Assembly (NCBI GenBank): GCA_035946955.1 | Contig: DASYYE010000317.1 | Coordinates: forward strand, 1-17,064 | DNA: 17,064 nt | Direction: 5' to 3' | DNA from: DASYYE01 sp035946955 | GTDB lineage: Bacteria > Actinomycetota > Actinomycetes > Streptosporangiales > Streptosporangiaceae | Shown here: positions 15,008 to 17,064 of the stretch, in pieces | How the letters are laid out: each line of letters opens with the position of its first letter | Numbering within the stretch: the first letter of the stretch is position 1 | Notes under the pieces: generated by a model | Seen by the model: the letters and a program-made list of their open reading frames with translations, nothing else | What the model was told of the DNA's origin: nothing | Databases searched by the model: none | Position numbers and translations under genes: made by a program

Positions 15008-15012
15008 CCTCC
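15008..15012 (-). promoter_or_regulatory. Shine-Dalgarno GGAGG fixing the DHFR-like start
   Basis: GGAGG on the minus strand, 8 bases before GTG 14999. It rules against GTG 15008, which would overlap the site. Confidence 0.65.
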
Positions 15013-15197
15013 GATCGGCCTCGATGCTACTGGTCGGCTGATCAAGTCGGCGGAACCCATCCCTGCCACGCGGCGGAGACCCCGGTCCTCCTGGCAGGCC
15101 GCCCAGGCGGATGACCCGTGTCAATGACGGGCATGTAACCCTGGTTGGTCACCAGCTATGGCTGTTCCGGCGGGCGGGGCGGTTGAAGGGGATCTCG

Positions 15198-17064
15198 ATG
15201 GGCGCAGAGCGCGAGCGGGTGCGGGGGTTCGGCCGGCTTGAGGACGGGCTCCGCCAGGCGGGGGACTGGTACCGGTGGGGGCCGTATGTGAGCGAGCGGC
15301 AGTGGGGGACAGTCCGCGAGGACTACAGCGCGAACGGCGACGCGTGGGGCTACCTGCCACATGACCATGCCCGGTCCCGTGCCTACCGCTGGGGTGAGGA
15401 CGGCCTCGCCGGGTTCTGCGACATCCACCAGCGGCTGTGTCTGGGGCTGGCGCTGTGGAACGGCCGGGATCCGATCCTCAAGGAGCGGGCGTTCGGGCTC
15501 ACCGGCCCGCAGGGCAACCACGGCGAGGACGTCAAGGAGTACTGGTGGTACCTGGACGCGATCCCCAGTCATGCCTGGAACCGGTGGCGTTACCACTACC
15601 CCCAAGGCGCGTTCCCGTACCAGGACCTGGTGACCCGCAACGCCGCCCGGACCCGCTTCGACCCCGAGTACGAGTTGCTCGACACCGGTGCCTTCGACGG
15701 TGACCGGTACTGGATAGTCGAGGTGCACTACGCCAAGGCCGGCCCCGATGACCTGCTGATGGCCATCCAGGTCACCAACGCTGGCCCGCATGCGGCCACG
15801 CTGCACGTCCTGCCAACGGCCTGGTTCCGCAATACATGGTCGTGGGGCGAGGACGGGTCCAGGCCGAAGCTGGCCGCGGACGGCGAGCGCCGCGTCGCGG
15901 TCGAGCACCCCTTCGTCGGTCCCATGGAGCTGATCGGCGGCCCAGGCCCTGCCGGGGCTGCGCCGGCCGGGCCTGGGCCGGAACTGGTGTTCTGCGAGAA
16001 CGAAACCAATGTGGCGCGGCTGTTCGGCGCGGAACCAGTCACGCCCTACCCGAAGGACGGCATCAACGACCACGTCGTCAGCGGCGCCGCCACGGTCAAC
16101 CCGGAGCGCACCGGCACCAAGTGCGCGTTCTGGTACCAGGTCAGTGTCCGGGCGGGCGGAACTGCCGAGCTCCGGCTCCGCCTTCGCCCAGTCACGGAGC
16201 GCCCTGTGAACAGCCCGGCCAGCCCTGCCGGTGACTCCGCCGACGCACTGGGTTCTGGCTTCGGTCAGGTGATGGCGCTGCGGCGGGCAGAGGCAGACGA
16301 GTTCTACGCGGAGCTGACGCCCGCAACGGCCAGTGCGGACGAGGCGATGGTCCTGCGCCAGGCCAGCGCGGGCATGCTGTGGGGCAAGCAGCTCTACTAC
16401 TACGTCGTCAGCCGCTGGCTGGACGGCGACCCCGCACAGCCGGTGCCGCCGCCCGAGCGCAAGACCGCGCGCAACTCGGCCTGGCGCAACTTCGACGGGT
16501 TCGACATCATCTCCATGCCCGACAAATGGGAGTACCCATGGTTCGCGGCATGGGACCTGGCGTTCCACTGTGTGATGCTGGCCCACCTCGACCCGGCCTT
16601 CGCGAAGTACCAGCTGATCATGGTGTGCCGGGAATGGTTCCAGCACCCCAACGGGGCGTTGCCCGCCTACGAATGGGACTTCGGCGATGTGAACCCGCCC
16701 GTGCACGCGTGGGCGGCGCTGGAGGTGTTCACCATCGACGGCGGCCGCGACCTCGCCTTCCTGAGCCGGGTCTTCGACAAGCTCCTGGTCAACTTCACCT
16801 GGTGGGTCAACCGCGAGGACTCCACCGGCCGCAACGTGTTCGAGGGAGGGTTCCTCGGCCTCGACAACATCGGCCCGATCGACCGCTCCCACCTGCCGCA
16901 GGGCGACACACTGGAGCAGTCCGACGCCACCGGCTGGATGGGCTCCTACGCGCTGGCGATGTGCACGATTGCGCTGGCTCTGGACTGGTCAGGCCAGCGG
17001 CCCACGCAGGATCTCGCGCTGAAGTTCCTTGAGCACTTCGCGGCGATCAGGGACGCCATCGACA
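15198..17064 (+). CDS. MGH1/GH63-like glucosidase, cut by the window end
   Basis: Open frame of 622 codons with no stop before the window edge; homologues are near 850-890 residues, so about a quarter is missing. It belongs to the bacterial MGH1-type/GH63-like alpha-glucosidases with an (alpha/alpha)6 barrel. The N-terminal part has the family's WYRWGPYVSERQWGTVREDYS, WGEDGLAGFCD and GNHGEDVKEYWWYLDA. The catalytic barrel has MPDKWEYPWFAAWD at 440-453, where Asp453 is the likely acid by analogy with GH63 enzymes, and YEWDFGDVNPPVHAW at 491-505. The second catalytic residue should lie in the missing part. No signal peptide, so likely cytoplasmic; the substrate may be a glucosyl-glycerol, -mannose or other small glucoside (not determined). 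ATG 15198 follows GAAGGGG by 6 bases. Confidence 0.9.
   Translation, partial: MGAERERVRGFGRLEDGLRQAGDWYRWGPYVSERQWGTVREDYSANGDAWGYLPHDHARSRAYRWGEDGLAGFCDIHQRLCLGLALWNGRDPILKERAFGLTGPQGNHGEDVKEYWWYLDAIPSHAWNRWRYHYPQGAFPYQDLVTRNAARTRFDPEYELLDTGAFDGDRYWIVEVHYAKAGPDDLLMAIQVTNAGPHAATLHVLPTAWFRNTWSWGEDGSRPKLAADGERRVAVEHPFVGPMELIGGPGPAGAAPAGPGPELVFCENETNVARLFGAEPVTPYPKDGINDHVVSGAATVNPERTGTKCAFWYQVSVRAGGTAELRLRLRPVTERPVNSPASPAGDSADALGSGFGQVMALRRAEADEFYAELTPATASADEAMVLRQASAGMLWGKQLYYYVVSRWLDGDPAQPVPPPERKTARNSAWRNFDGFDIISMPDKWEYPWFAAWDLAFHCVMLAHLDPAFAKYQLIMVCREWFQHPNGALPAYEWDFGDVNPPVHAWAALEVFTIDGGRDLAFLSRVFDKLLVNFTWWVNREDSTGRNVFEGGFLGLDNIGPIDRSHLPQGDTLEQSDATGWMGSYALAMCTIALALDWSGQRPTQDLALKFLEHFAAIRDAID

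Noticed and set aside
15000..15197. Divergent gap before the glucosidase with CCCGT/ACGGG stem at 15115-15131
   Set aside because: A 5-base stem is too short to claim an operator or terminator; no convincing -10/-35 pair was found.
15156..16892. Long open frame on the minus strand (578 codons)
   Set aside because: It is antisense to a plus-strand frame with clear GH63-like motifs, its translation is a Val/Arg/Pro/Gly-rich mix without motifs, and such shadow frames are common at this GC content.

Overview
The window is high-GC DNA that most resembles an actinomycete (Actinomycetota). The grounds are GTG and TTG starts, several likely leaderless or weak-leader genes, a WYL-domain regulator, a DDN-type F420-binding reductase, a luciferase-like (F420/flavin) monooxygenase and a bacterial MGH1/GH63-like glucosidase. 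The species cannot be named from the sequence alone. Sixteen protein genes are supported, the last running off the right edge. I see no rRNA, tRNA, CRISPR array or insertion sequence. No gene-free stretch exceeds about 250 bases.

Layout. (1) 1-3098, plus strand: phosphoribulokinase followed by transketolase with a 4-base stop/start overlap, a Calvin-Benson pair that is probably the tail of a cbb operon whose RuBisCO genes would lie to the left. (2) 3202-4089, minus: a PAP2-family membrane phosphatase, separated from the next gene by a divergent region holding three consecutive hairpins. (3) 4264-6423, plus: a MetE-C-terminal-like (YxjG-type) methyltransferase and a class I SAM methyltransferase. 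(4) 6477-10504, minus: a tandem-ACT protein, a DDN-family F420-type reductase, a secreted protein built of three copies of a phage-fibre-like domain with a strong terminator behind it, a ferredoxin-reductase-type flavoprotein and a stand-alone CBM48 protein. Between the ACT and DDN genes lies a decayed scrap of a second transketolase. (5) 10701-13424: a WYL regulator divergent from an SDR plus luciferase-like monooxygenase operon, with a near-perfect palindrome in the 53-base gap. (6) 13491-14423, plus: a DUF1152 gene flanked on both sides by copies of the last 75 bases of the monooxygenase gene. (7) 14463-14999, minus: a DHFR/RibD-C-like protein. (8) 15198 to the end, plus: a GH63-like glucosidase.

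The best functional units are the prk-tkt pair (CO2 fixation, regeneration of ribulose-1,5-bisphosphate) and the WYL/SDR/monooxygenase cassette (a redox module with its own regulator). The rest is ordinary accessory metabolism, but the two gene remnants (transketolase scrap, monooxygenase tail) show that this region has been cut and rejoined. I did not find a clearly new defence or mobile system. The most unusual items are the two remnants and the three-domain secreted protein.
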